This document shows positions 1-12,500 of a DNA stretch of 64,000 bases, one piece after another. The notes below the pieces were generated by a model. It did no database searches, was not told the origin of the DNA, and saw nothing but the letters and a program-made list of their open reading frames with translations. How positions within the stretch are numbered: the stretch's first letter is position 1; the number at the start of each line of letters is the position of its first letter. The stretch is from Favolaschia claudopus (taxonomy: Eukaryota > Basidiomycota > Agaricomycetes > Agaricales > Mycenaceae): NCBI GenBank assembly GCA_037176885.1, contig JAWWNJ010000256.1, positions 93,746 through 157,745 on the forward strand. Reading direction: 5' to 3'. A program made the position numbers and the translations under genes.

Positions 1-587
1 CACTTGGGCCTTGCACTCTACTGTTTTGCGGACAGTGAGGATCCCAGTCCTTTGCCTATCTCATGGCCAGAACTCGTTGATCGAGCGCTCATTGCCGAAT
101 GTGAGTTACTCTGTTTATTACCCAAGTTTCGGTGTGGGTTATGATATACATGCTTTAGGTCCAGAATCTGAGTTTTCATCGAATGTCTTCAGCACCTTGA
201 CACCGGAAGAAAGGGCTACTACCTCCGATCATTTGGATGACTTCGACGGACACTCAGACGACACGGAAAGTTTGAGCGACGACGAACAGATACTTTACCC
301 GCGTCAAGCGACTTGATCTCAACTTCGCTCGAGGAGAGATGGATGATTTTATGGATAGGACAATGCGTTTCATCATGCTTCGAACTTTGAGATTGTACGG
401 ATGGGGGGACGTCTTGCGCTAGATAAAGCAATCGATATTTCGGGAATGGAATGACGGCTTGAGCGAACGAAACCTGTTGTTTCTCTTTGCAAGACGTCGT
501 GTAGACTAGGGATTGCGATTCTATCTATCATAGCTTTGGATTTTCTTCCACAGCTGATGAGATACTCTATATGCGAAAGCTTGTGTT
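1..587. other. Left-edge sequence, no firm gene
   Basis: This stretch lies downstream of kinase copy A. A plus-strand frame (11-316) ends in a very acidic tail (DDFDGHSDDTESLSDDEQ) and could be the last exon of a gene that begins outside the window, but no homologue is recognised and no splice sites confirm it. The first ~50 bases loosely resemble 35,915-35,960 (shared CTCTACTGTTTT, then GGATCC), which hints at a dispersed repeat. Nothing else is supported. Confidence 0.25.
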
Positions 588-3500
588 TTATTGCGTAGGT
601 TTCGCCCTTTTTGTCCCATGATCCCCACCAGTTGATCCCTCCCCCGGGCTCGAGTGCGATATGTCCTCCCACGATCTTTTCGAGCGTCCGGTCATTGGCA
701 ATGAATGTAGAGCGGAAGAAAAGCTTTCCGAAGCTATGCCGCTTGAATTGTTCTCCGCCGCCGCATCAGAATGGAACTGACGTTGAGGGAAACATTCGGT
801 GCACTCTACACATCGGGAAAAAAACGATCAGTCTGTGCTTCGGAGTTGTGTTAGTCCTCTAACTTTTAGCTACATCTTGAGGGAGAGTCAGAGCAAGAAA
901 AAGGAGTAAAAGCCCATTCTTACCTTCACCAAACATCATACACTCAAGTTGATTCACCGATGGCAGTAACGGCTGCATGTTGAGTGAGCGGCGAAATTTG
1001 GCAGTGAACTGCTCATCCCAATCAGCCTTCATTGGAGTCGTAGCGCCTCCGATTGGAGTTTGAATGAGACACTTGATTATGGTTTCAGTATCAGGACGTT
1101 TCTCTTTCTCCCCAGCCCAACACGTTTCAAGCAATTCCCAGAAGCTGTCGAGTGAGGGGGTTCCTCTGCAGGAAGGCAGTCGCTCAGGACGCTTCCCTTT
1201 CAACACGCCAAGTATGATCTGCATATCGTTAGATAGTTCCCGGAACGCAAGCTGACCGGTCATGATCTGACAAAATTCGAATTTTAAGCTCGGAAAATAC
1301 GTCAGATGTGTCTTACCTCGTAGGCGACACACCCGAAAGCATAAATATCAGAAGCGAACGTCTTTACACCGTGGTCGAATAGTTCGGGTGCATAATATCG
1401 CGCTGTTCCTCTGTTATTGGCAGTAGTGGAAGCTGTTAGTTGCAAGGTCATTGCATTGACAATGATAGACAGGCCAAAGTCGGTGATACAAGCACGCCCC
1501 GACGGCGTTACAAGAATGTTGATCTGAACTTTCAATTAGTAATCCAGGTTTTATGCCGCGAAACGTAAATATTATCGCACTCCTTTCAAATCGCCGTGGA
1601 TGGTATTATTTTGGTTGTGCAGGTATTCTAAACCATTGGCGACGTCAAGGATCTGGGAAGATATTTATCTGAAGACAGTGGAGTTAAAAGTCCGAACGAT
1701 ATTAACGCACCATTGAGAAGCGTCTTGGTGTATCGGGTGAATTCGCTCTGAGAAACTCCATAATATTGCCGTTTTGCATCCAAGGGGAAATCAAGCACAA
1801 TCTCTGTTCGATGTGGTAGAGGCCGAAGAACGGAAGGACATTGGGATGATAAAGCTGTCGCCAAATGAGTGCTTCAGCTCCGAATTCCTGAATGATGAGT
1901 TGAACCAGAGAAAGAATGGACTCCTGATACCAAAATGAATTCACACCTTAACAGCCATCGCGATGTCACTCTCTTGAAAAATTCTCAACATCTTGACGCA
2001 AACACTTTGTCCGCGAACCAAGCCCTTCCATATATCTCCATAGCCCCCTCCCGCCACTTGTGTCCCAACCTTATGCAACCCGGTGAGAGTGAAACAACGC
2101 GGGTATAAGTTAGATGCACGAGATAGCCGCCACATAGCTTTGAAAAGCATTGGTCGAATTATTGAGAAGGATTCCAGATCCAAGAGCTACAAATTTTTTA
2201 GAGTTTCCAGTCTAAACTGATGGATGGACTTACATCCTGGAGCAAATCCAACATTTCTTGTGCCTCCATTCCCCGATATTTCAGAAATGTGTCGTAGCCA
2301 TCGCGGGTTTGAAGAGAATTGACCAATCTCGCCGTCAGATAGATGAGACATTCGACAGCATGCGAGGATAAGTCGACTGCCCACTTATGTGTTGCCACTA
2401 TATCATGCTGGATGATTGAATAACGGCGAGAACACAGGGCTAGTGAGACCAGTACCTTATTATGCTGATGCACTTCACCTTTCAGGATCGCCACCAGCGC
2501 TTCGAAGTTGGATTGGAACGAAAGAACAGTGATGGAGGAGTTAGCCTCTAGACATCGAGACAAAGTCGACCATTCTCTACAGAGGACATATCAGCAACAA
2601 AAGCTCGCATGGCCTCACCGTATTATCAAAGACGCACATGGAACCAGATGAAGTACACCTTGTCGCGGGGAGAAATGCGAACAATGGCTGAAGGGTCTTG
2701 GAATAAAGATAAGTGTGATAAGCGGGAATAGAAGGCAACCGATACCGACTTCATAATTATTCATGATGAAGCATATCAAATGTATCCGTTGCAACCTGGT
2801 ATACTCCGAGGTGTACCATATCTCGAAACATCGATCCCTTGCCACGATTTGTGCCCGAACGTGCAGCTCAGGCGATGAGGGCCAAAACTGTTGAGATCGA
2901 ATTCTGTGTAATGTTGAGGAGTGTGGGTCCTTGACGCCGACAATATAGGCGATATGAGCCCAGGGATCCAAAGAGATAGAAATGTTGAAGGTCTCAGCGA
3001 TGGTGGGAGGAACATTCAGGGATTCGGAGACCATGATGGTAAATGCACAGATACGCAGAGAGGCTTCATGTCGAACAGACAGACGATGTTTGACTCTGGT
3101 CAGGTAATCGATTGTTGTCCAGGTTTGTGGATCGATTTCTGCGGTATATCGATGCCAGTCAAGAAGGAGAGGTCCGATTTTGAAATTCTGCTGGGACCAA
3201 GAGAGAAGCTCTTGATCTTTGCGATCCCAGACGAAGAGATCACGGTTTTCTTCATTGCGAAGCATAGACAAAAAGGTCAGCACGGGTTCCGGTTCGTCTG
3301 CCCTGAGCATGCGGAATAGGGTCCAGAGAATGCTCGGCCAGGCGGGTACGAAGGTTTTGAAGAGCAAGCGGCACAGCGCAGGGAACACCTCAGCACTATT
3401 TGTTTTTCTTGCGATAGGGATTTGCTGCCTTGAACCGAGTTCTCTGTGAAAAAATCAATTCTTTGAGAGAAACAAAACAAATATGGTGTCAAACTTGCGC

Positions 3501-3918
3501 ATTGAGACAGTTGCATGACGATCCCCATGGCATCAGAATCATATCCGCCACTGAGTATATCTGCAGCATAATGTTCACCCAGTCCTTCAAAGCCGTCACA
3601 TCACAACCACACAGCGCATCATACGAAACGGTTGGATAGTAGCGAAAAAATTGGCTCCAAGTCCTGATCGTTTCGCAGACGCTGATATCCATTCCGTCGT
3701 CCACGAAACGCTCCACGACGATGAAGAGCCACGCCAGGAATCGGATGCGGACGCCGGATTTCAAATGCGACAGCCGCCCAAGCCCGCTGATTGGTTTGGA
3801 GTGGGCTTGCAGTTTGTGTGCCAGAAAATCGTCAATGACACCAGCAGAAAACCGACCGTCGGGATGGGCATCCGACTCTGGGAAAAATCGCCGCCCGATT
3901 TCACGTTCGTCTTCATTC

Positions 3919-4781
3919 GGGATTGAACAGACGCGGCGCACACGGCACACCTTAGATTCGGCACACTCGAATCAAATACGGCACATCAAGTTCAAATGCG
4001 GCACATCACAATCAGCTGCGGCACATCAACTAAAACAGATGCAGCACTCCCCGGCAAGTCCCGATGGCATTTCCGAGATTTTCGCAAAGTGACAGGATGA
4101 TGTCAATGCTGCAAACTTGAACAAGTTTTGAGCATTGACATCATTTCAGCCCAACAACGTGAGCGGTTGGGATTCGGGTTCAAGTTGGATGGAACGAAAT
4201 GCATAGAAGTTCGATAGAAGTACACATAAATAATGCTTTAGAGTCAATATAATAAAAGAATAACTGTAATTTGACTGTAATTAAAGTTCGCTCGTGAGTA
4301 TTGAGTCGAGACAGGTCAGCGAAAGATATGACTCACAAAAAAGCCTTAGAGAGCATCCGCATCCGCATGCCTGGCGGCCTTGCGGGTGCGTCAGAACGCG
4401 TCTACGGCTGTCACGACAGGGAACACGCACCGAGTTTCTGAATGCCGGGACACCGTTGTTCGGCAAGCTGTCTATGTACTCGAGATCCTCGGCAGTATAT
4501 TGAACAGGCATTGCGGCGCGCGTTAGGGCAGAAAACGAAAGAGATGTCGCAAGGAACGTTGTGGTACGGGAGAGAAAGTGGGATCAATGTTTGGATCCCT
4601 CGTTACTCATATTTTTCGTTGTTTGTTTGATTTGATGCGCACAGACCTCCGATTCAACAGAATCGGCACTCCTGCCAGTTTAGGAAGTGTGCCGCGGTTA
4701 AAACAAGTTCGGCACATGTGCCGCATTTGAATGCGGTGTGCCGCATCTCAAGTGTGTGTGTCCGCCGCGTCTCATACATCC
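3919..4781. mobile_element. Non-autonomous DNA element (MITE-like) inside kinase A
   Basis: Kinase copy B reads straight through this point; copy A is interrupted by 863 bp. A 12-bp direct repeat TCGTCTTCATTC flanks the insert (3907-3918 and 4782-4793). The ends are imperfect inverted repeats sharing the core GACGCGGCG followed by CACAC-type sequence. Just inside both ends are several copies of a GCGGCACATC-like motif, direct on the left (about 3945-4030) and inverted on the right (about 4690-4750), as expected of subterminal transposase-binding repeats. The middle holds a strong hairpin at 4097-4144. No transposase frame is recognisable; a 76-codon minus-strand frame (4281-4511) has no known match. 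The superfamily is undetermined, and a repeat longer than 8-9 bp is unusual. Confidence 0.75.
4097..4144. repeat. Perfect-stem hairpin inside the kinase A element
   Basis: ATGATGTCAATGCT at 4097-4110 pairs exactly with AGCATTGACATCAT at 4131-4144. The 20-base loop contains a second short inverted pair (AAACTT...AAGTTT), so almost the whole 48 bases can fold. Confidence 0.75.
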
Positions 4782-5253
4782 TCGTCTTCATTCTCCCATA
4801 ACCAGAAATTCTGCTCTGAATCGAAGATTGTGTACCAAAAGTCGTGTTTGTTGGCCAGTTGAGTCGGAGCAACAGAATGCTTGTCGAGGGCAAAATCAAG
4901 CACATCAAGAGTGAAGCGAAGGCGATTGGTGCAGTGCAGAGCTGTCGTGACTTGACCTGTTAGCGGATATCGCCAGGGATGGCTGGAGATGGGAGGAAGA
5001 ACAGGAGTGGAGGACATTTCCTCAGAGTCGAACGTTTAGCGTCTAACGCAAACCCCCGTCAAAGAGAGTCCAGGAGGTAGATTCGAGCGACACTCACAAA
5101 GGTAAAAGGCTTGCCTTCAGGGTTTGAAGAGTACAAGGCACAACAGCAAGCGCAGCGGAAAGAGGTGTTCCGCGACAACGCCGACTCCTCGTGGCTACAG
5201 ATGTCCGTCGGAAATGTAAACTCAGCGCCAGCTATACGGGACATCAGGCGCAT

Positions 5254-6999
5254 GACAAGATGTGGTGATACCAGAAGCATACGGCGTCAATCTACAGCAC
5301 TAGGATTTCAGATGATGAATGAACGATAAGTAGAGGGTAGAAAATTATACACGCTGTCATGGACTGGTTGAAAAATACTTCGCTTGAAGAACTGCTTCTC
5401 GTCGAAAAGCTGATTTTTTCACAAGACAGTCAATTCAGAAGCGGCGAAAATATTGGTAAGGTTAATATCCGAATTATATGTGCAGCACGACTTTCCTGAT
5501 TGACCTTAACCCTCCAGCAAAGCAGAACGAGCCTTTTCGAGTCTGAAAAGAAAATTCAAGCCGTCGGGTTTGGACCACAGGAGCAGAAACAACGAAGGAA
5601 AAACCAGGAAAAACCGCACCTTCAAGGTTCCACAACTCACGCTTCGTACCAGGCCGTTCGCCGGCAGAGATTCACGCATCCGTAAGCAAGAACAAAGAAA
5701 ATAACTGGAAGATAGAAACAGGTGAGGCAAAATTGAGATTGTCGCCGTGTTAGACGACTCGGACGTTGCGGCAACGAACGTTACGAATTCCGAGGAAACC
5801 TATAAATACTGTTGAGCCCCTGCGGAGCTCAAACCGTCAAACCCCACGGCGCGAAAACGGAGAATCGAGCTTATCGTTGAAGTATCTCACCTACTCGCGT
5901 GGTCCAAATGATAGAGTTATTCCCGTCCAAATTAACCGTTCTTTAACGAGATGCCTCCTCGGCGGTGCAATATCCCCTTGAAGCTTTGTTCGTTCTGTTT
6001 TCTTCTCGGCAGGTGCTCTGAGGTGCAGCTCCCGGTCCCAACTACTTCCCACTGCGCATTTCATATGTCGGACTACGGTTTGCGGTGCGGGAACTTTATC
6101 CAGTTGCAATTTCTCAACTGTACAATTCGGGAATTTAATTTCCGTTTCTCTGAGTTCGTTAGCTGCGGCTGCGCTTGGGCTGCGATGCTTCCTCTTATGT
6201 AAACACACTAACCATGAAATCCGAAGGCTTGAACCCTCCCCTCTCGTTGCTGCCCTACGCTTCAATAAATACGGCTGACTCAAACTTTGTTGAATTCAAC
6301 AATTGTCAAGATCTTCAAGCGCAATGTAGTATTCGCTTAGGCTTCAACTCGTCGAGCTTCTGTTATCAAACCTGCTCAACCATGCGCCTTAAATCAAGCT
6401 GGTCGAAACAATGTTCAGGCTGGCTGCTGGAGCTAGCACTCACCTCAATATCTGCATCTCTGGACAGCGATTTCTCGAACGGCTTCGGGTGCTGGCGCAG
6501 CCAGTGGCGCTGCGCTTGCTCAGTGGTGTCATGAGGTGGGGGCCGATGTTCTAGACTGCAGATTGGAAATTCAGATGATCCGACTGCAGTGAACACTCCT
6601 CCGGTGTTTGGATTCAATGGATTGCCCGAGAACGATTACCGGTGCATTGAAGGTTTGTTTTGGAATCACAGTAATGATGGTTTCATTGATTCCTTGAATC
6701 CCCAGCGATGGTTTTGTGGGTGTCGGGCTCGACTTCCCGGATATCTATCAATTCTGCGCTTGCTTAGCCGGAGCGAAGCGGAGGCAAGTCTTGTCCGATT
6801 TACTTATTCGGCTGCGCAGCGTCGAAGTTCAAGCGTCTGAGATTCCACAAGCAAGTAAGTACTTGACTCAAGTCATCATTTCCTATCCCACAACCCCTCA
6901 TCGTTTCAGCTTCTCTCGCTACTCCCATCGAATAAAGGTGTTGCAGCTTCGAAATCCGAAATGACCTCCGAGTTGAGTCTTCGTAAATCTGTCAGTGCC
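5254..6999. other. Unassigned stretch with isolated exon-like pieces
   Basis: No complete gene can be followed here. On the plus strand, 6716-6940 reads as an exon (VGLDFPDIYQFCACLAG) interrupted by a well-formed 55-bp intron at 6855-6909 (GTAAGT...TTTCAG), after which a short exon would end ATSLATPIE and stop. I could not join it upstream in frame. On the minus strand, 6430-6617 also looks exon-like (HDTTEQAQRHWLRQHPKPF) and ends at a GTGAGT donor. Both cannot be real unless overlapping genes exist. The rest, 5254-6300, shows no recognisable gene. Confidence 0.3.
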
Positions 7000-7620
7000 G
7001 TCAAAGTGCCGTTCAATTTGATTTTTGAACTCCTACCAATACATCGACGGCTGAGTAAGGCATCAGAAATGAGGGTTGATAATATTCAGACCGTCGAGGG
7101 CTTACCGGAGCCAGGGGGAGTTCAAGTTGTCGTGTCTTTTCAGACGGCGGGGGAGGCGCATCGATATCGTTGGTTGGTTGAATGAGTTCAATACCCGCAC
7201 TGCTTGAAGGTGACCCAGAGAAATGCGAACCACAGCGAACATCGAGATAACGGCGCAAGCAATCAGGCTCATCGACAGGTATCCCGTACGCCTAGAGCGT
7301 CTGTCGGTGCATATACCTCGGGTACTACTAGGTAGTGTTACGGTTCTTGGGTAGTCGATTCGTTTCAGTCAAGCAGGTTCTTATTGATATCGCGATGTCA
7401 CTCACGAGCGGCGTCACATAGGTCGAGAATAATCTATCGAATTCGACAGCGGCTGCAGCGACTGAGTACATGATCGGGAGAAATATAGGTGACTTACGGA
7501 GGAGGTAACGCTTTGATAAAAAGCGTGAGCCGCTTTGGGCCGACAGTCTGTGTTTTGAGATAAGGATCAAGCTCGGAGCGGAGCGGCATAAAGGCTCGCA
7601 TCGGATAACCATAAGAAAAC
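7000..7620 (-). pseudogene. Fragment of the duplicated membrane-protein gene
   Basis: This minus-strand stretch corresponds to the 5' half of the complete membrane-protein gene at 39,052-41,507. Shared landmarks include the AAACGTGAGCGG-like stretch at 7519 against 41,227, and the position relative to the kinase. Frames here (for example 7328-7612 and 7013-7258) are short, carry one hydrophobic run, and cannot be joined into the full protein. The 3' half with the ectodomain and last membrane helix is missing. I read it as a decayed copy, although a donor-like GTAAGC at about 7104 shows some exon structure survives. Confidence 0.4.
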
Positions 7621-8495
7621 CGAATCCAATCTAGTCCTGAAACAATAGGCAGGTCGCTGAGGAGGGTTTGATTCGGTTCAGTGCTTGAGGGAGGCGTTGT
7701 TGGAAGAGCGAGGATGACGAGATTTAGTAGTGTATGTATGGAGAGGGAGGAGAGAGATGCAGAGCGAAGATAGCCTTGTGAATTGCGGCGGCGGATTTCG
7801 ATATGACGCGAAGAGCTTGGGTTTTGCTGGTCGAACGGCGGAACGAGGGAGGAGTTTCGTTACTGAGGCGCCGTGGGCGTCAGATTCATGGTCCGGTACG
7901 CAAGACGCAAGACGCAAGACTGGAGACGATGAAGGCGGGATCTGATGGGGGAGAGACAGAGCGAAGACGCGAGGAACGATTTTTAACCTACATAGTTTTG
8001 AGTGTAGGGTGGCGGCGGCCGCCGAAGTTTGATATGAGGGGAAGAGATTGGGATTTGCTGGTTGATTCTTGAAGAGAATTAATGGCAGAATCGGAGTCAG
8101 GTGGTTGGGGTTGGAGGATTAGAATGAATTTAAAGGCAAGGGGTATATTACTATAGGTACCGGCGGTGATTCCGAAAGCACGGTGTAAACGGTTCCTCCG
8201 AATCATTTGATTGGATGTTCGAGATAGTACTTAGAATAGCCGGTATTTCGAGCTCCGGTCCACTGGAAGCCGTTGGTATCGCGAGCAGAGAGAGTGAGAT
8301 TAATATTCGACTGCAAAATTGATGTATTTCATTTTTGATACACACAGAAAGAAACTCGCATGCCTTCAGTACTGGAGTCGATTCAATTCATTCTACATCG
8401 TAGTGCTTTTAATCCGGACTGTAAACGAGTCGCTGTGATAAGCAAGGTCGAAGAACCTTGCAGTGAACAACTTGAACGCGCAAACTTACGAACGT
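7621..8495. other. Duplicated intergenic flank, copy 1
   Basis: No gene is supported. The sequence matches 44,230-44,800 in order and orientation: for example, GGCAGGTC near 7650 followed by a GAGGCGTTG-like stretch corresponds to 44,250-44,300. It belongs to the recurrent block and is cut at its right end by the LINE. Confidence 0.5.
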
Positions 8496-8514
8496 AAGAG
8501 ATTTACTTACACTG
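8496..8514. repeat. LINE target-site duplication, left copy
   Basis: AAGAGATTTACTTACACTG at 8496-8514 is repeated exactly at 15,151-15,169, straight after the element's poly-A tract. The one or two leading A bases may belong to the tail instead. Confidence 0.95.
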
Positions 8515-8580
8515 GTCCTCCACCACCGTTTTGGACCGCGCACTACCAACCCTGACGACTCGGACTCCTCTCACCCCAGC

Positions 8581-9081
8581 ATGCCCGCGCTGGAGTCCGT
8601 TTCCGTTTCCTCCGATTCCGACAACGGTGATGATGCACCCACTGGCAACAACCTCCGGGATATCACTGCGCGAATGGGTCTTCTCTCTACTGCGGTCAGC
8701 CCTCTCGTATCTAATAGCACAAATACTCATAACCCCCAGCCCCGAGCGCCCCGAGCAATGCTAGTGGGAGATATCAATGCTCCTCGCTACTGGGCTACAG
8801 GAAACAACGCCCACGGCCGCCTCGCACAGCGCGCACTCAATGCAGCTCTCATGGACCGCCTCAACAATCCTCCTTGCCGCTTGCGCATCGGAATGCGCCG
8901 CATCCGCCGCTCCAGCAACCGTCACAACCGTCGCACCCGCCACCGTACCCATCGCCGCACCCACCATTCCCGTGCCTTCAACGGTATCATCCTCTACTCT
9001 CTCATGCAACATCTTCGCCGCCTCGAGAGAGAGAACCGCCGCCTCCGCCGCCAGGCTGAGCGCCGTGCACGCCACCGCTAA
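8581..9081 (+). CDS. LINE ORF1, small arginine-rich protein
   Basis: This 166-codon frame starts 67 bases inside the LINE and fills the ORF1 position. Residues 1-60 are acidic and serine-rich (ESVSVSSDSDNGDD). From about residue 100 the protein becomes strongly basic with runs of Arg and His (RIGMRRIRRSSNRHNRRT), then ends in a short heptad-like helix (LMQHLRRLERENRRLRRQ). A basic RNA-binding stretch plus a coiled coil is what an ORF1 chaperone would need. It lacks the CCHC zinc knuckles or RRM usual in LINE ORF1 proteins and is short, so function is inferred from position and composition. The alternative frames here are shadows created by the biased composition. Confidence 0.6.
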   Translation: MPALESVSVSSDSDNGDDAPTGNNLRDITARMGLLSTAVSPLVSNSTNTHNPQPRAPRAMLVGDINAPRYWATGNNAHGRLAQRALNAALMDRLNNPPCRLRIGMRRIRRSSNRHNRRTRHRTHRRTHHSRAFNGIILYSLMQHLRRLERENRRLRRQAERRARHR

Positions 9082-9537
9082 ATCATTACAACCCCGACGC
9101 TCCGCCGTCATACAGCCGTACTCGCTCATTCGTTTTCCACATTACCCTTCCTTGTTATGACTGCACTTCTACACCATTCGACATTCCACCCCCCCCCCCC
9201 CCTTCTTCACTCGTCCCATACGATCTACGTTGTATCATCAGGGATTCAATTCCCTCGCTCGAGAACTACTTCCAACCTTCGACTTCGCTGGTACTGCCAC
9301 TTCCTTAACACCTCATGTATATTAAGCCTTCTCCGCACCACCCTTTTGGTCTCCTTATACTATACTGAATCAACTCTCACTCGTTTATGATACTCAATGT
9401 ACAAGCACCCAGCACGTACTTATCAAAATCAATTCACGCTCGTTTACATTAACTGCCATCTGAGTGATTATCCTTCCTAAATAACCAAGCGCTCCCAAAG
9501 TCCCAAAGACGGCGGTCTTTAATCGCAACCACCCAAC

Positions 9538-12500
9538 ATGAATTTACACCCAAATGAAATACGATTCCGCACCACGGACCCTCCTGGTCCACGGGAGGGT
9601 AATGGGGATATGGTGCTTCCCTCTCGCTCGTGCATGCAGGCGGCGAGTTCACATAGCGAAATCTGCATGAGTTGGGGCGAATGGGGGCCTAACCCCAACT
9701 ACCAGACATGCGGCCCCTCACGCAGCGACTCTGCTGCTTTGGCCGCTGCGGCGATAAGTCAAGAGCAGCATCTTAGTGCTGTTCCCCAACAATCATCCTC
9801 CGAAAGTTTGCCTGCATCAGTCGCGGCGACTATGGAGGTCGAACATTCGGAATCTTTGACACAACCAGGATTGGTGAACAGCGCCAAACGTAAATTGAAC
9901 GCGTTCACTGACGACATGGCCGAAGAAAATCGAATTCCTTTTTTGAACGCCTCCGACAATGAACGGTTCTATTTACATCCGTCGTCCGGAGAGACAGTCG
10001 ATGCTACTGCTGACCCTCTCCCCGCATCTGACTGTCCGGACGAAAATTGGGAGACTGTCAACTCTGAGATACGACGAAGAGTTGTAAAGATTGAAACACC
10101 GACCGCTGCGAAATCAACGCGCTCGAGCGTGAACATTGGATCGTTGAATATTGCGGGAAAAGAGACGAATACCCCAATGCACGCGGCAAACCACAAATTC
10201 CGCTTTGTGAAGCATTTGATGGATCAACAACACCTCGGCGTCCTTGCACTACAAGAGACGCACTTCGACGGTCCCGGCGAGGCCAGATTCCATGAAATAT
10301 ATCATAAATGGTTCAGCCTTATACATTCCGCTCACCATGCAAATCCCACGTCGACAGCAGGGGTTGGCTTCCTGTTGAACAAAAAACTCATCGATGTTGA
10401 ACATACCACAAGCATTGAACTCATACCTGGTCGCGCTCTATTAATTTCCGTCCCGTGGCACAAGGGCAAGGTAATTTCCTTCCTCAACATATACGCTCCC
10501 AACACTACGCAAGACAGAGAACATATGTGGTCAATACTCTGGACAAAATGGAGGGACGATAAACACCTACCTCTCCCCGATTTCATCCTCGGCGACTGGA
10601 ACTTTATTGAGGACGGAAGAGATCGCCTCTCTGGCGCAATGATTACTGTACCACCCAGTTTCTATCGCCTCAAATCGCTGATGGAGGACGGATGGAGGAA
10701 TACTTTCTGTGATGTGCGTGAATACTCCTGTATCCAAAGACGAACAAATGCTACCACTGGATTAACACATGTATCAAGAGCAAGGCTAGATAGAATCTAC
10801 GTCCAGCACGGACTATTTGATTCATGCCGCGGATGGAAAATCGAGCCAACAGCAATCAGGACAGATCACTCGCTCGTTGCCGTTCAGCTGACATGTAGAC
10901 CGTCAGAAAAGGCAGGAAAGGGTCGGTTTAGCCTACCATTATATCTCCTGAAAACTCGCAAATTTACTACGGAAGTTCAAAAGCTCGGCATGGCCTTGAA
11001 AGCGGAATGGGACCAAATCAAGTACGAGCCGAGAGACTGTGATAAAAACATTCAGACATTATGGGCAACATTCAAGCACGATGTCATTGTACACGGCAAG
11101 AAATGCTCGTCGCTCGAGGACGAGAGATTCAAAGACTTACGAACCTGGAAAGCCAAGCTACACTTGATAATTCACGACACCGAATTGTCTACAGATGACC
11201 GAAACATTGCGGCATTTATGCTAGAGAAGAAAATCAATAACTGCTTGACCGACATCGCACAACAGAAGAAGGATACCTCTCAAGCGCGCTACGATATTGA
11301 GGGTGAAACCCTACACAGCAGTTTCTGGACAAAGTCCGCTTCGGAATATAAGATGAAGGACAATATACATGAGTTCATGACGTCTGAGCCGAATAAACCT
11401 GGCCCAGCGCAGTATGAGTCTAGACCGAAGAATATGGCAAACTTAGCGAGAGATTATCATGATCACATCCAATCGAAAGACCGACCGGATGAATACGCGA
11501 GAGTACTTGCAACGTCAATGGTTTTCGAACAATGTGATATACACCTCCAACAAGATCAGCATGATTCCATGGATCAAAATATACATGCATACGAATTGAG
11601 GTCCGCGCTGAAAATCTCTAAATCCGGTTCTGCGCCCGGCATCGACGGGTTACCCTATGAATTTTTCAAATGGTTAGAAATTGAATTCAAGACAAGATCC
11701 GCAAAGAACGACCCCACTTGGGACGTGATGGATATCCTCGAAGACCTGTTCGCTGACATAGACAATTTCGGCATCATACCCAGTACCCATTTTAACACGG
11801 GCTGGATGTGCCCGATCTATAAAAAAGGGGATCGCGCGCAAATCGTAAATTATCGTCCTGTAACGCTGCTGAACACGGACTATAAACTCCTAACAAAGGC
11901 CTACTCACTGAGACTGGCAGAAGTTGCACCTTTTCTGATACATCCCGATCAAGTGGGCTTCATGAAGGGTCGTAAGATCGAGGATCAAGTGAAACAAGTG
12001 AAATACTTACTTGACTACGCAGATGCAGTCGAGGAAGACGGAGTCGTCGTTGCTCTTGACCAGGAAAAGGCTTACGACAGGATCAATCACACTTACCTGT
12101 TAACAACGCTGAGATCTATGAGATTCCCTAACAGATTCTGTCGCTTGATCGAGAACCTCTACACCAACGCGGAAACGCGGGTTATGATTAATGGTGAGCT
12201 GAGCAGTCCGTTTATGGTCACCCGCGGAGTCAGGCAAGGGGACCCCATATCCTGCCTCCTATTCAACCTCGCCATTGAGCCTCTAGCTTGCCTGTTGCGG
12301 AATTCAGCCCTCAAAGGAATCATCGTACCGGGAACTGACCGGAAACTTCTAATCTCCCTCTTCGCCGACGACACCACGATTTTCCTATCTCGTTTCGACG
12401 ATTGGTCTGATCTCTGGAATATACTCGACCTATGGTGTACAGCGTCAACTTCAAAATACAATATGACGAAGACCGTCCTACTCCCCTTTGGTTCCGCGAA

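Larger units (their letters stand above)
588..5253 (-). pseudogene. TKL-type protein kinase, copy A, broken by a transposon
   Basis: The frame runs from ATG at 5253 (MRLMSRIAGAEF) to TAA at 588-590. A long N-terminal region of unknown fold is followed by a helical segment (HAVECLIYLTARLVNSL, then QEMLDLLQD) and a kinase domain. The kinase shows the glycine loop VAGGGYGDIWKG, the lysine in SVCVKMLRIF, the catalytic loop IHGDLKG with NILV, DFG in ACITDFGLS and APELF. These are the residues an active serine/threonine kinase of the tyrosine-kinase-like group needs, with HGD replacing HRD as often in fungi. The tail starts CVECTECFPQ and ends GTKRAKPTQ. Exons are separated by ~50-bp introns, for example after IHGDLKG. 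Apart from an 863-bp insertion at 3919-4781, which puts a stop just after ENEDED, I saw no lesion. Joining across the insertion with its GT/AG-like ends shifts the frame, so I call a pseudogene. Confidence 0.8.

Noticed and set aside
3907..4793. The kinase A insertion as a functional intron (introner-like)
   Set aside because: Its ends include GT and AG in the gene's sense, but joining them shifts the reading frame, and the terminal repeats fit a transposon better.
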